A stretch of DNA of 64,000 nt from positions 9,407,765-9,471,764 of the forward strand of contig NC_057767.1 in assembly GCF_010389155.1 (NCBI RefSeq), read 5' to 3'. The notes beneath the pieces are model-generated. The model was not told the DNA's origin. It was given only the letters and a program-made list of their open reading frames with translations, and ran no database searches. The stretch is from Erigeron canadensis (taxonomy: Eukaryota > Streptophyta > Magnoliopsida > Asterales > Asteraceae). Below are positions 1-12,322 of the stretch, piece by piece. Every line of letters begins with the position of its first letter. Position 1 is the stretch's first letter. Made by a program: the position numbers and the translations under genes.

Positions 1-2260
1 CCCATTTTAAGCAAAAGAGTCAAGTTGTTACCTTTAAGAAAAATGTCTTCGCAATTATATCCGTATAAACCTATGAATTCTTTGTGTCGAATATGTTCAA
101 AAATTTAAGTAGTTATTAATCTGTTTCTTTTTAATAAAATGATTTCAAGAGGTCTTGGTTATTGAAAATGATCCGTGGGGCCTTTGTATCCACTCAAATC
201 TTTCCTTTTATCTATGTTTTTCTTTTTTAAGCTTACTTGTCTGACCCCTTAAGACGAAAATAACTTGAATCGAGTATCCGCAAGTAAATGGGTTGAAATT
301 GTCACCTCCAAGAAGTAGCATCACAATCCTATATGTACCTTTTTTTTTTTGTAAATTCTGAACTGATTTTGCTTATAGATTTTGACCAGCCATATTGTTA
401 TAAATGCGACAGGTTTGTTCTGTTAACCTCTACAATCAAGAGAGCTTGGAATCTATGTCAGTTGGCTCTCTTATCCTCATTTTTGTGACCAGTTTCTAAA
501 CCCCTAGTTCGAAGTGTTGGCACAAAGCTTTTTTGAAGGGTACAGTTTTGCTAGAGCTTTTAGTTTAGTCGAAAAGCTTACTTTCTATCACTGTATAAGG
601 ATAATTCTGTAGGCTAGTAATCTTTAGAATTGTGACAGAACAAGTCCACTTGTTCGGTGGTGTTCTGTAAGTTTGATAGTGCATGATATACTAGTAACTG
701 GAATATAGACGAAGAATTTTGTTGATGGTCAATTTTATACCTTCTGTTTGAGATTAGCTATAAGATAAAGAAATACTTGATCATAAATTTATAATGCTCA
801 TCATAGTTAGAAAAAAAAATCCATTGCTAGTCGTCTTAGATTGTGTCAAATGGGTCGAAAATCATCTATAATATGATTGTTAATTTGTGCATCATTTATT
901 CAAAAACAATAATAATTTGGATTGTTAATTAGATAAGGTATATTGTAATCATCTTTTGAATTCAATCAAGTTGCATAAAGCGATACCAATCATCAATAAA
1001 TAAATTGGTATTTGGTGGATTTGAGCGAGTTTTGGGTTCAATTCTTGATTTGAATAAAATGCTCTTAACTCCTAAGAGCATGGGATATGGAGAGCTAACC
1101 CCGATCACGAACGTGACATGGCACCCCGACACCGGACCACCTTCCATACCACCCCCTTTCAGCGCCGTACCTAGTTCGTGGTTCTGCCTCTGAACGCTGA
1201 TGCTTGGGATTACATTCTCTCTCTCTCTTTTTTTTTGGATATATGTGTGTGTACGTATATACATATTAAACTTACCAACAATATATGGAAAGATATATAG
1301 ATATTAGAAAACTGGTGGTGGTGGTTATTGGATTTGGTTCATTTCCGGATCTTGTCTTCTCGGATTTCCAATGGTTGTAGATGGTAGTTGACAGGGAAGA
1401 GACTGAACACCGCCATTTGTTGGTGGGGAAAAGTGGAAAATGACGGTTTGCCGGAGAATGATGCTCCGGGGAGTAACGACAATGATAATGATAAAGTCCA
1501 TAGGGTCATTTGGTGTTTCTTTATATAATTGTAATAATAATAATACAAAGAGATATAAAAGACTGACTGGGAAGGTGGTGTTTTAGTTTTATCTATATGC
1601 TAGTGATAGTCAGAAAACTAAACTTGATTTCCAATGTCTTATGAGTTTCATTGTTACTTTACTATTGATGTATTTTCATTAATATTTTTGTATATGAAGT
1701 ACGTAATTTTTAAAATTAAATAAAAGTTATTAAAAAAGTAGTATTCTTCGTTCTGTATCGTTTTGCATTCATAACGGCTTAAAACTGATAAAATGATGAA
1801 AAATAATGTGATGTTGACATGGGCCACATGGCATTTTGGATAGTTCTGGATGGAGGTACCATACCTGATGCCAGCGGCGGAACTTGAACCACATTACTGG
1901 GGGTAAAATCACGCATTCACGTACAGTTTTCTGCATTTATCTTTTATCTCTTACTTTCAGAGGGGGTAAAATCACACAAAAAAATTTTTACCCTTAAATA
2001 ATATATAATTGCTAGATAAGACTCAAAAGTTTGGAGGGACCATTATCCCCTTTGGCCCTTATTATCTTCTGCCCCTGCCTGATGCTCTAAGAATGACAAT
2101 TCCGAAATTGGAGTTGGGTAATGAATGGATATGCTGTGAAGCCCAAGTTTGTTTTTAATAAACGGTTGTATAAACTAAAGTTATGGCTTGTCTATTTAAT
2201 TTTTTAAAAATTAGAAATTTAGACCAAAAAACATTTGGAAATCGACCAATGCCTTTGGAC
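1..2260. other. AT-rich non-coding stretch, no gene recognised
   Basis: No recognisable protein, RNA gene or terminal repeat was found. The longest open frames (about 60-100 codons) have no family resemblance. A CT microsatellite lies at about 1216-1233. Part of 1-950 could be intron or downstream sequence of a gene outside the window, but no exon can be shown. Confidence 0.5.
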
Positions 2261-3110
2261 TTTGATGATGTACCATCTCCCTAATAGCTTTGGGATAATA
2301 ATCTCTCTTCTACCTTATGTATGCTACTAGGCTCCAGCCTAGACGTAGCCTCCGGACATGAGCATGGTTGCTCTTGAGAGGCTCCGGATATAGCCTCCAG
2401 ATTGATCCATAGAGCATCCTGACATAGCCTCCGGACCCTCCTCCATAGAGGCTCCTGACATAGCCTCCGGACCCTCCTCTATTGAGGCTCCTGACATAGC
2501 CTCCGGACCCTTCTCCATTGAGGTTCCTGACATAGCCTCCGGACCTAAGTTGTATAGGCTCTTGAAACCTTCAGACTTGAACATGACCTCATCTATGTTA
2601 AGTCGTAGGCTTGATTTAGGCCCAAGCATGGAAAACCCATGACCCAAAATCATCAAACCCTAGAATCTACTCCCTATAAATAGATGACAATGAGCACCAA
2701 GCTAGAGGACTTCTCTCCCTCACTCTCTCTCTTCCCCTCATTCTCTTACACACACTCCTTAGCCTGCGACTTGTGGCGTCACATCTCGGGAACCGCCACC
2801 CGAAGTAGCAACAGTCGAATCTTCCCTATTACACCTTATAGATCAAGGATTAACCTCTCAGTACTTAAAGATAAATGATATATCTAAACGGGTGTAGACT
2901 TATGTTTAAACAGACTTGGACACTACAAAAAGTATATGTTATGATTCATTACTTATCCATGCCTATTGTGTCATCTCTGAGGTTCGTCGATAGTTATTTA
3001 AGATGAGGATGGTGACGATGTTGGATCTGTCTCCTTGACCAAAATCTAGTTCGATCGACATATATAAAAGTTATATTATATGACCCTTGCATACCATGGC
3101 AAAACGGACA
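2260..3110 (+). mobile_element. probable LTR fragment (promoter and leader region)
   Basis: After the 36-bp array comes a TATA-like tataaata at about 2675, then a CT-rich leader and a GC-richer stretch of the kind seen in the R/U5 part of plant LTRs. No clean TG...CA boundary, primer-binding site or TSD could be fixed, so this may be a degraded solo LTR or part of a longer old element. Confidence 0.35.
2371..2550. repeat. 36-bp tandem repeat (about 5 units)
   Basis: The core tagcctccgg (first copy with one change) recurs at 2389, 2425, 2461, 2497 and 2533, an exact 36-bp spacing. Because 36 is divisible by three, a minus-strand frame of 105 codons stays open across it with a 12-residue repeat; this is a by-product of the period, not evidence for a protein. 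The array sits just upstream of an LTR-like promoter region. Confidence 0.85.
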
Positions 3111-3875
3111 AATGCCCCCATGCGCCAGGTGTCCAGTCCCCATGAGGTTATCCGGATATATTGCTCTCCTTTTTTTGGTATGTTTAACAATTTGTAGGAC
3201 CTTTGTGACAATTATGGTATCACATGCTTTTTGAGTGTTTCACATGTGTTTCAAGTGTCCGATGGACATATATCTAGCTTATGTGAAGATAAAGAATTTT
3301 TATACGCAAACTTTGAATGTGTCTCGATCGCTTTGTTAAAGTAAATCGCGATACTATCCATAACAATTTGTTTTCGCTGCATCGTGCATACACTTCATGT
3401 TTGTGGGTTTTTATTTTAAAACTAGTGCTTAGACCCGTGCGATGCACGGACAACCCTAAATAATTTTTCTTTAACTTTATTTTAAGATTGTATTAATGAA
3501 TAAATATAACTGAGTTGGACATAATAAAAATATTCTTATGAGTAGATTAATTTAAAGAAGAAGAATGCTAGATATACCTTGGGATTTACTAATGATACAC
3601 GAGGGCTTAAAACGCGTACATTGCACGCCAGAGAGAAATTATAAAATGGATTGCCCATAGTAGGCGCATATAAGAAGGATTATGTTGGTTACCTGGATGT
3701 GATAGGTATTATGAATTTCCCCCACTTTGATATATAGACCCACGTGGATGCGCTATAACCTTAAATAATTTCTTTAACACCAGTTCAAGCATGCATGTAG
3801 CGAAGTAAATGTACTCCTATTACAACTAATGACCATTTTAAAAAAAATTAATGACTTAAAATGCATAGAAAAGTC

Positions 3876-6088
3876 TTATTTAGCACTAAAATAAACCATA
3901 TATACCTCATAATTTTCATCACAAATTTGATAGGCTGTTCTTTCTATAAGATTTGAAATTTGTTGATCATTCATTTTAACTCCAATAACACCAGTGGCAT
4001 CTACAATCCTAACTTGCACATTAAATCTACCAAAAAAAAAAAAACAGAGATACAATTTTACCACATAACTTAATGATTATAGAGTTTTAATATGAAATAT
4101 AAATATATACCTAGGATTGATGAGAACTCCTTCCTTGTTACATGAACAACAAATCCACATTTTGTTGTCCCTTAAAGCATCAATAATGTCGACTGCATCC
4201 ATGTAGAGATCAGTTCACACATTCCATTGAATACCATAACTGATCGGTTGGAAAAAAACCGATTGTTGCAACAACAACCACTTTATCAAACTGTCAAAAT
4301 GAAAATGTTTATACATTAGAATGTTAAAAAGCTAGTTATAAATTCGAAATAAAGTTATGTTAAAAAGTAATCTAATCAAAAAAGAAAAATTCACAAACAA
4401 TGAATACTTACATGTTCGTCCATCAGGATCATCTCAATACTACCTATGTTATTAACATCTCCATATAGAGGTTGCTTCCATAGCCGCAAATTCTAACCGT
4501 TATCGTACATGGCTTATTATTAGGACGCAAATTTCTAATTGAAACATGGTTTAGTGAAGCCATGCTAAAATTGATCTGTTATGTGTTTACATTTTAAAAT
4601 GCCTTAAAACTGAATGGAAGTGGCCTTATATAGACATAGACATGCAAGGAAGTAACCGCCACAAGCAATATACGAACGGTTACATATTCAAATTTTTGAA
4701 AATTTGAACTTCATGAAAGCATAACTAATATGTTTTCGAAAATTTGAACTTCTTATAAAAGTAACTAATCCGTAGACCTTCCAAGGAGCAATATTGTAAT
4801 GATTTTTGGGCTTTCTTGCATTTTTAAGCATGCCACATAGGCAATAACTAACAAATTTTGAAGTGAGATTTATATAATGTAGGGATAATATTAGGAATGA
4901 GTGTAAATTTATGGTTAATTTCTTACTCAATATTTATATCGTACGTATTAAAAAAAATTGAAATTAATAACCGAAAATAAGAAATACCTCACTTAAATTC
5001 TCATATTCTGACACTGTTATGTATCGACAATGTTTGACAAAAGTCATTGGTGACGCGTAAATATGTAGATTCAGAATTTCTGTTTTGGTTATATCACATG
5101 AAGGTACTTCTGTAGTTGCTTGATATCTACATGTATTTATAAATTAAGAGCTTTAATGCATAATTCATTCATGATATAAGAATTATCTTTTTTTTTTTGG
5201 ACACTTTCATATAATTTTAGGTTCCATGTATAATACCTCTTCACATATAAACAAATTTCATCAACTTTATCGTCCATTAGCAATCTTGTACCATATGCAA
5301 CATCGGATATAATTATATTACCTACATACAATAGATTTACACGTGTAATTAAAACTATAAAAAACATTTAAGTTATACTTACAAAATTATACATTTCGAA
5401 TTTAGTAAAAATAATCTAAATAGAATTAAAACTAATAGTTGTAATCTAAATACATTACCTCCACAATTTCGAGCTCTCACGAATTGTAATATCATAACCA
5501 ATATAGATAATTCTTAACATTGAACAGCCCGCATAAATATATCCACATAATGATTATGTAAAATACATTCAATTTTCTTTCCACTGAAATAGTTAAAATA
5601 TAAAGATATTAGTGAATACATAATAGTATGAAATCTAAATGATTAACTGATTATTATTAAGTATATATCGATGAATTTAATTGCATATACTAACCTCTTG
5701 TCTTGCAACACCAAACTCAGTCTCTTTAATTTTTTTTCATGCCATTTAAAACACAAAGTATCTCCAACATCTACCACTCTTCCAATTACATCTGATTGTA
5801 CGTAACGTTTATAATAATATATAATTTATGATCATATCTTGCATATATAAAATCAAAATATAGAAATAACTCACCACATAACTTTGAGTCCATATAATCC
5901 ATCTCAGTTAGCTCTTGAAAATCAGAAAAGGAAAATCCATATGATCGACCATCAAACTTATCTTCTAACATAATGGATGTCATTTCATTCATTTGTATTC
6001 GTAAGTTTGAAACAAATACTTGAACTGCAAAAAAAGGTAATGGGTCCTCACCACGTAAAAATACTTGAACTGCAAAAAAAGCTTTCAA
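3876..6088 (-). pseudogene. RPA1-like OB-fold gene remnant, downstream exons (Helitron-associated)
   Basis: Minus-strand blocks, read in order, match the layout of plant replication protein A large-subunit-like proteins. 6088-5880 and 5786-5700 carry an OB-fold start with a DVIGRV-like strand and an RLSLVLQDK-like strand. 5590-5460 has a GKKIECIL-like strand. 5367-5137 has the ISDVAYGTRLLMD segment. About 4205-4100 has a WICCSCNKEGVLINPR zinc-ribbon start. 4064-3876 has VRIVDATGVIGVKM, the start of the C-terminal OB fold. In functional RPA these bind single-stranded DNA. The blocks are separated by AT-rich introns or decay and no full reading frame can be assembled, so it is probably dead. 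Exon 1 lies at 7496-7344. Confidence 0.6.
4362..4886 (-). repeat. duplicated RPA exon-1 block, copy 1
   Basis: About 525 bp nearly identical, in the same orientation, to 7298-7818. It covers the RPA exon 1, its donor and about 300 bp of upstream sequence, including the short tandem aaaatttgaact motifs. This copy has a one-base deletion inside exon 1. It lies inside the RPA remnant, between the zinc-ribbon exon and the earlier exons. Confidence 0.8.
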
Positions 6089-6317
6089 GAAGACAAAGTG
6101 TTTTTAAGTTAGTAATGGGATCATGTATTTACAGTTTTTGTTTGAAGTGGGCGGTATTTTTCAAAATTTAAAAGTTCATTTTTGAAACTGTATTTATATG
6201 TACAGCTATACGTATTTGAATATGCTAGATTTTAGGTACCTAATGGGATCATGTATTTATAGTTTTTGTTGCTAATGTGTTATTAAATAACTGTAAATCT
6301 ATTATGTATACCCATTA

Positions 6318-6653
6318 CATATTAAAATTTTTTAATATGCTAAATTTTAGGTCCATAAAAAGTGGGATAAATTTTATATATTACAGCCCAATACATATAC
6401 GCATTACATCTAGTAAATTTACTCACAAATTCTTGCTGTAAATCTATTACGTATCAAAGCCCAATAACTTAAAATTTACTGATTACAACATTGTTTACGA
6501 AATAAACGGCTATAACATAAGAACATAACTCATCACTTGAATCAACTTTTACAAATTTAGAAATAAATTTGTAGTTGTTTGATACATCCAAAACTTCATA
6601 ATATATTTAGTACCCACTTTTTATGGACCTAAAATTTAGCATATTTTAAAAAA
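6318..6653. mobile_element. MITE-like inverted repeat
   Basis: Two arms of about 37 bp (6321-6366 and 6613-6651) are near-perfect reverse complements around gctaaattttaggtccataa. They enclose about 250 bp of AT-rich sequence. No clear target-site duplication. It lies within the RPA/Helitron region and probably inserted in an intron or in decayed sequence. Confidence 0.55.
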
Positions 6654-7297
6654 CTAACTGTACATACCTACAGTTTTTTAACATCCCATTTGAATTTAAA
6701 AATAGCCGCCGTTTTAACCGAATGCCAAATAGATTCTTATATATACATAACAATTCATATAGCTAAGTATAAACTTCATACCATTGTTTATTCCACTCTT
6801 GACTAAACAATATTTTTTATCCATACATTCGTTTAACATGAATTCTTCTTTCAAATTACTTAATGAACTTCATCCAGATCGTGATGATTTAAGTATCAAA
6901 GTAAGAATAGTCCATAAATGGACCAGTAATGGATTTCTCACAAACAGTCTTCTTTGGTCCATTAAAAGCATTAGATGATCAAACTGCTTACTCTTTTTGC
7001 TCTGTTTACTTTGGTCCATTAAAAGCATTATATGAACTTCATCCGCCACTGTTTACTCTGTTTACTCTATTTTAAAAACATAAACCATTAAAAGCATAAG
7101 TCGAACGGATTACATGATCACAACTACATACTTAAAAACAGATTTAAGTTGACTAATCTGGAAATAACATGAAAACACATAAAACAAAGTAACTAAATTT
7201 ATTAAATTAGAAAACAGTCTTTTCTATTTTTAAAAATAAATATTAACCAATATGATATGTTTCATATATATATACAGTATAGAAAACAATATATAAA

Positions 7298-7818
7298 GTA
7301 AATCTAATCAAAAAAGAAAACTTCACAAACAATGAATACTTACATGTTCGTCTATCAGAATCATCTCAATGCTACCTATGTTATTAACATCTCCATATAG
7401 AGGTTGCTTCCATAGCCACAAAATTCTAACCGTTATCGTACATGGCTTATTATTTGGATGCAAATTTCTAATTGAAACATGGTTTAGTGAAGCCATGCTA
7501 AAATTGATATGTTATGTGTTTACGTTTTGAAATGCCTTTAAACTGAATGGAAGTGACTTTATATAGACATAGACATGCAAGGAAGTAACCGCCACAAGTA
7601 ATACACGAACGGTTCATATTCAAATTTTCGAAAATTTGAACTTATATAAAGCATAACTAATCCGTTTTCAAAAATTTGAACTTATTATAAAATAACTAAT
7701 CCGTAGACCTTACAAGGAGCAATATTTAGATGATTTTTGAGCTTTCTTGCATTTTTAAGTATGCCACATAGGCAATAACTAACAAATTTTGAAGTGAGAT
7801 TTATATAATGTAGGGATG
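7298..7818 (-). repeat. duplicated RPA exon-1 block, copy 2
   Basis: Direct-repeat partner of 4362-4886. Both copies end at the same atgtagggat motif, so the duplicated unit has a sharp edge there. This copy keeps exon 1 open. Confidence 0.8.
7344..7496 (-). pseudogene. RPA1-like gene, intact first exon
   Basis: From ATG at 7496, 51 codons read without a stop to a consensus donor (CAT then GTAAGT at 7343). The protein begins MASLNHVSIRNL and continues with TITVRILWLWKQPLYG and NNIGSIEMILIDEH, the N-terminal OB-fold pattern (basic strand, R-x-W motif, SxEMxLxDE) of plant RPA1-like proteins in Helitrons. A second copy of this exon lies at 4563-4411 and has a one-base deletion that breaks the frame. 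This copy is therefore the likelier functional start, but the gene downstream is degenerate. Confidence 0.6.
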
Positions 7819-7829
7819 ATCGATAAAAA

Positions 7830-10180
7830 CTAGATTAGTTGTTTGAATTATAAAAAAAATAATTTAATAAGATAAATAGAAAAGGTTTCATATATGTGTT
7901 CAGTTTAATCAGAAATGATGAGTCATTTTTGACTTAAATAGTGTTATAACCGCTCTTTTTCGTTCTCATGGCCGAGTGCAACTTTTTTTTATAACATTAG
8001 AGTGCAACTATTTCCACTCTTGCGAGCATATAAAACTCCTCACCATTATACCACTTCGATGATAACTATGTTAATTATTTTTATAAAGGTATATTCAAAT
8101 TTAAGTATGTATAAAATTGAGAAAAATGTACGCTTTTAATCCACCAACTTACGGTGTCTTTATACGAGTATATTGTACGATCAAGTAAACTGGCCTACTT
8201 TTTAGTGTCCCTCTTTACAAATTTGTTTCGATTTGCTACTGGTTTCTATTTTGCCTTTTAGCACTTGTTGATATTAAATTAAATACATATATATATGTTT
8301 TGTCAATTTCAAAAGTATATTGAGTATTAAATAACTATTATTATTATTATTTTTTATCATTGACTGTAACTTATCTCTAGTTATTCTTTTCGAACATATA
8401 ATTTATTTATAGTAATCTATTCTTTGATTAACGGTTAAATGTGCTAACACCACATTGACAATTTATGTCTCAAGTTACACATGTCAAGTGTTTAATGCTA
8501 ATATGACAATTTAAGATTTATAAATTAACTTTAACCTTTTTAGGTAAAAGAAAATTAAACGAGACATTAAAACTCAAGCATGATCGATTCTTGTTGAAAC
8601 AGAATGTATTTTTAGCTAGGTAGAGGCAAAACTAATAACACATCGTTTCCTTAAACTTCATTAAAGACGGGATTTGGTACCAAATATTATATTTATTAAA
8701 GTAAAAAATGAGATCTGATTCATCTAAAAAAGATAGTGGTCGGTGGGTTTAATTGTTTTTCAAGACATGCTTTGAACCTTGGTGATAAGCTTTGTATCGC
8801 CCACAAGTATCTCATGTAGGTTCCATAAATGAATTAGTGGCGTGTGGACTTGATTATATGTCCGATGTTGTTTTTGACTAAGTATAAAACAAACGCTTGA
8901 ATGAACATGACACTTACCAAAATTAAACACCTATATAGATTAAATTGTCAAGGAAAACACATAATATACTAACATAAATAATGAGTTTAAATCTTATTTC
9001 CATGCTTTATTGATTACAATATTCTTAAGGGCTTTTGTTAAGGTGCATTAACTAGTTGTATATTTACTATAAAATTCAGATATGTGCTTTAAATATAGAA
9101 ATGTACAATCTTTTTATGCACGTTAGGTGAAACTTTGTTTAACATTTTTCTTATTTTTTTATATTCACCAAGAGATTATTTATTGCAATTGATCTCTATG
9201 ATCAGGAACAAAGATTGGACTGTCTAATAAGAAGATTGTATCGCAAAAGCAACACATACAACATTATTATACAAATGGAGTTTTTCCCATTTCAGTTCTT
9301 CAGGTTTAAATTTTATTGTTTCTTAGCAGGGATTGTTACTGCGATTATAAAAAAAAATATGCTTTTTCAAAATAGATCATTTTTTCATACAAATATTTTT
9401 TTTAGATTTCATTAGTAATCCTTTATTTCTTGTTTTCTTTTTTTTGGTCATGCTTGAATTTTATTTTTTATGTTTGTCTTTCTAGCTAACGATGTGATAT
9501 ACATGTTAAATTATACTAAGGCATATACCCTTTCTTTGTTCACCTTATCCTCAACGAAACACAACTAATTAACTTTCCTAGATATTAACAACTTATTTTT
9601 TTACAAAAGCCCATGCTTAGTATAAAGCAACAACTACTAACAATATTTAATCACGGTTTATGAGATATATGGTTAGTTACTTAGTTTTATTTTATACATA
9701 ACTTGAACGTTTTACTATTCTATTTTTAAATTACATGAATGTGTATGATGAAACTCATGACTTAAGAAAAACCGCCAACAACCCAATTTTGAAAGTGAAA
9801 CTCGAAAGTGGCTCAGGTTTATGATGATTCTAAGCAAGACGTTTTTTTGAGCTTTTATATAAAGTCTATAACAAAAATCCTACCTTTTTATTCAGGAGTG
9901 AGACCTATAAAAGTAAACTAAATAGTCCAGAACTGATGGAGTTAAACATTATTTAATTATTTTTTTGTATGTTTAAAACATCTCGTTTTAACCTTTTTCA
10001 AATAACTGATGTTGTATTTGAGGAATTGTTTTATTTTATTTGAACCGATAAAATTAACCATCATGTATATTTTTGAGGCCTTGGCTATTTGGGGCTCTAG
10101 GTTATTGCATAGCTCACTTGTATAGTTGAGCGTCAAGATCTTATCAATATGTTATCAATCTCATTAGTATTAATTTTTAT
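7830..10180. other. AT-rich intergenic DNA, nothing recognised
   Basis: No open frame above about 66 codons, no terminal repeats and no RNA gene were seen. Homopolymer and ATT-type simple repeats are scattered throughout. Confidence 0.5.
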
Positions 10181-10184
10181 TATC

Positions 10185-10906
10185 TATATCTATACTACTA
10201 TACTATTTAATACTATCTTATAAAGCATTTTGCTTTTTTTTTTTAAGAAAAGATGATTTGAACTACTTAAAATACCTCTATTCTTTATTCAATAATTTAA
10301 ACATTTGTACCCAATATACTATAATAACCTTAAATCTCAACCACTCATTTTTTTTCTCTCATCTATAAATCATTTTATTGATCTAATTCATTTAAAAATT
10401 TTTATCTCAAAAACCGTATATCAATATAAAAATTGTATGAGTGTTCTTAAAATTTCATGCTTTTTCATTAGAGATGTCATTCGATATACTTTCGACGAAT
10501 TTTTAAATCCGAGGGCGGAACCCGTACGGCTAAGGCATTTGAATATCATACTCTATGACTTGACCTATCACCCCAACCATCTCACCGCCGTAACGCGCGG
10601 GCACTATCTCTCGTCTAATAAAGCAAACCGCCTTTTTTTTTCTTAAACTTTCTACCTTTGAAAAACCAAAAATACCCTTATCTTTTATTAACTAATTAAA
10701 CATCTCCATCTAATATAATACCTAATACTCTTAATGAAACAATTTACAGTATAAATCACCAAACACCTAAAATAACTACAATACCACATTTAACATCAAC
10801 TATTTTTACATTCATCACAATCGTCTCCCCATCACCGTCACCACCACCACCTCCACCTCCACCATCACTACCCCAACGTCGCTACATTGTGCGGGCATAA
10901 GTCTAG
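10185..10906 (+). mobile_element. non-autonomous Helitron-like element(s)
   Basis: The start has the ATCTATA...CTTATAAAGC pattern common at plant Helitron 5' ends. Two 3'-like termini follow. The first is at 10618 (gcgcgggcac, then CTAA before T); the second is at 10906 (tgtgcgggca, then CTAG before T), preceded by a CCACC-rich tract. It could be one element with an internal duplicate end or two in tandem. A 113-codon frame inside (10305-10646) matches no known family. Confidence 0.5.
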
Positions 10907-11103
10907 TATTAACAAATGTTAATTGTTATTATTTAGCCTATCATGAGTTTTTAATTAACATTCAATACTTACATTTGAACCATAATCTACAAAAAGAAAA
11001 CCAAAAAGAAACAAAGCTTTCCACTTTCTACTAAACCAAAAAGCAAAGGACTATATACGTAATTAACTTGAGTAAATATAGGTTAGGAACTATAAAACCG
11101 ACC

Positions 11104-11110
11104 TATATAA
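11104..11110 (+). promoter_or_regulatory. TATA box of the At1g01500-like gene
   Basis: tatataa lies about 350 bp before the leader-intron donor, and CT-rich leader sequence follows. It is the best TATA candidate upstream of the coding start at 12323. Confidence 0.4.
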
Positions 11111-11461
11111 ATTTGTTTTTTCTCCTGACCCAAAATTTTCCAATTTCCCATTTTCGGATAAGGAAGAAACTTCCAACTTCCCCGTCACCATCATTCTACG
11201 TGTGTATATACACATAATATATACATATACCTATATATATACATTGTAAAAAAATAAAGATATTTTATATTCTACCATCTGGGTCTTCAACATATTCAAT
11301 TAATCTTTCAAGTGCCTCCTTTTTCTTGAATTTTCACCATTAAAGTTTCAACCTTTTTAGGGTTTTCAATAAGGGGATCTTTAGCAATTCATTGGGTTGT
11401 TTTAGTGCTAATTTTGAAACCCATTTGTGGGTTTTATTTGATTTGATTATCTAGCAAGTGG

Positions 11462-12275
11462 GTAAGTTTTTTTATATTGATAATTTGTCTGTTTGTTCTT
11501 ATTTTAGGGATTTCAGACTGTTGAGCCTTATTTTATGGCTTTCAATGTTATATATTTATTACACATATATACACCTTAAACACACACTAAGATTAGTTAA
11601 TTTGTATAGATAATAAAAGGGGATGCTTGATTTCTGGTGGGTATTATTTATTTATAAGTTTTGTTAGTGTTTTTATTGTGTTTTATTTTATTTTTATTAT
11701 TTGATTGTTTTTGTGTGTGAAATTAACTGTGTTGTTGAGTGTGCTTTCATTCTTTAAATGTGTGTTTAGTGATTGAAAATAAGAATATGAGCTTTGGGGG
11801 TGTTTGGGATTGCTTATTTAAAAGCAATTTTCTACTGGAAAATTTAAGCCACCTGCTTATTTGAAAGTGATTATTCCTTATAAAATAAGTAGATAAGCTG
11901 TTTCGGATAGTGTTTGTTATTGCCTTATCTGTTTATAAAACAAGCAATAAGAAGCTAAGCAGAAAAATAAGCAATCTAAAACACCCTTGTCATTTAGTGA
12001 ATTTGGTATTTCAAGATTTTAGAACTCCAGTCTATAGCAAATCGGAATTATAGATTTCGTAAGGTGGTAGCTTCTGATTTTATTAGGTTTTCAGTTTACT
12101 AGTTTTATTCTCTAGTTATCTTTTCGTTATTAAAGGGTTCCGGTTTCAAACGAAGGGGTGTTTCACATTTGTATGTGTAGTTGAAGTGCTGTTGCAACCT
12201 CAAATCTTAATAATTGGTTATAGTGTCTTTGCTTAATTCAGTGAATTAAGCTCCAATGTTTGTTTTTAAAAACAG
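11462..12275 (+). other. leader (5'-UTR) intron
   Basis: Donor G|GTAAGT at 11462 and acceptor AACAG at 12271-12275 delimit an 814-bp intron in the untranslated leader, 47 bp before the start codon. T-rich composition supports an intron. It contains a MITE-like insertion at 11798-11986. Confidence 0.5.
11798..11986. mobile_element. MITE-like element in the leader intron
   Basis: Inverted termini gggtgtttgggattgcttat and aaataagcaatctaaaacac (plus ccc) enclose 189 bp with internal symmetric aagcaat motifs. The GGGTGTTTGG end resembles hAT-type plant MITEs, but no 8-bp target duplication is visible. Confidence 0.55.
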
Positions 12276-12322
12276 GGTTGACCGTTTGAGCTTTTTTCCA
12301 TGAGAATTAAGCTCCGCAGAAC

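Larger units (their letters stand above)
3422..7830 (-). mobile_element. Helitron-like element with RPA-like gene, minus strand
   Basis: On the minus strand the element ends at 3422 in CTAG followed by T, preceded by a perfect 6-bp-stem hairpin (ccgtgc/gcacgg, 3435-3449) nine bases before the CTAG. This is the classical Helitron 3' terminus. Upstream on the same strand are remnants of a replication protein A-like gene, a known passenger of plant Helitrons. No RepHel helicase was recognised, so the element is non-autonomous or gutted. The 5' end (TC) could not be fixed; 7830 is only where the duplicated segment ends. Confidence 0.55.

Noticed and set aside
962..1264. 100-codon minus-strand frame near the left edge
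   Set aside because: No recognised motif, and the C-terminal half is low in complexity; no supporting context.
2339..2656. 105-codon minus-strand frame with 12-residue repeats
   Set aside because: By-product of the 36-bp tandem array inside an LTR-like region.
10305..10646. 113-codon plus-strand frame
   Set aside because: Lies within a Helitron-like non-autonomous element, AT-biased composition, no homology, no splice or promoter context.
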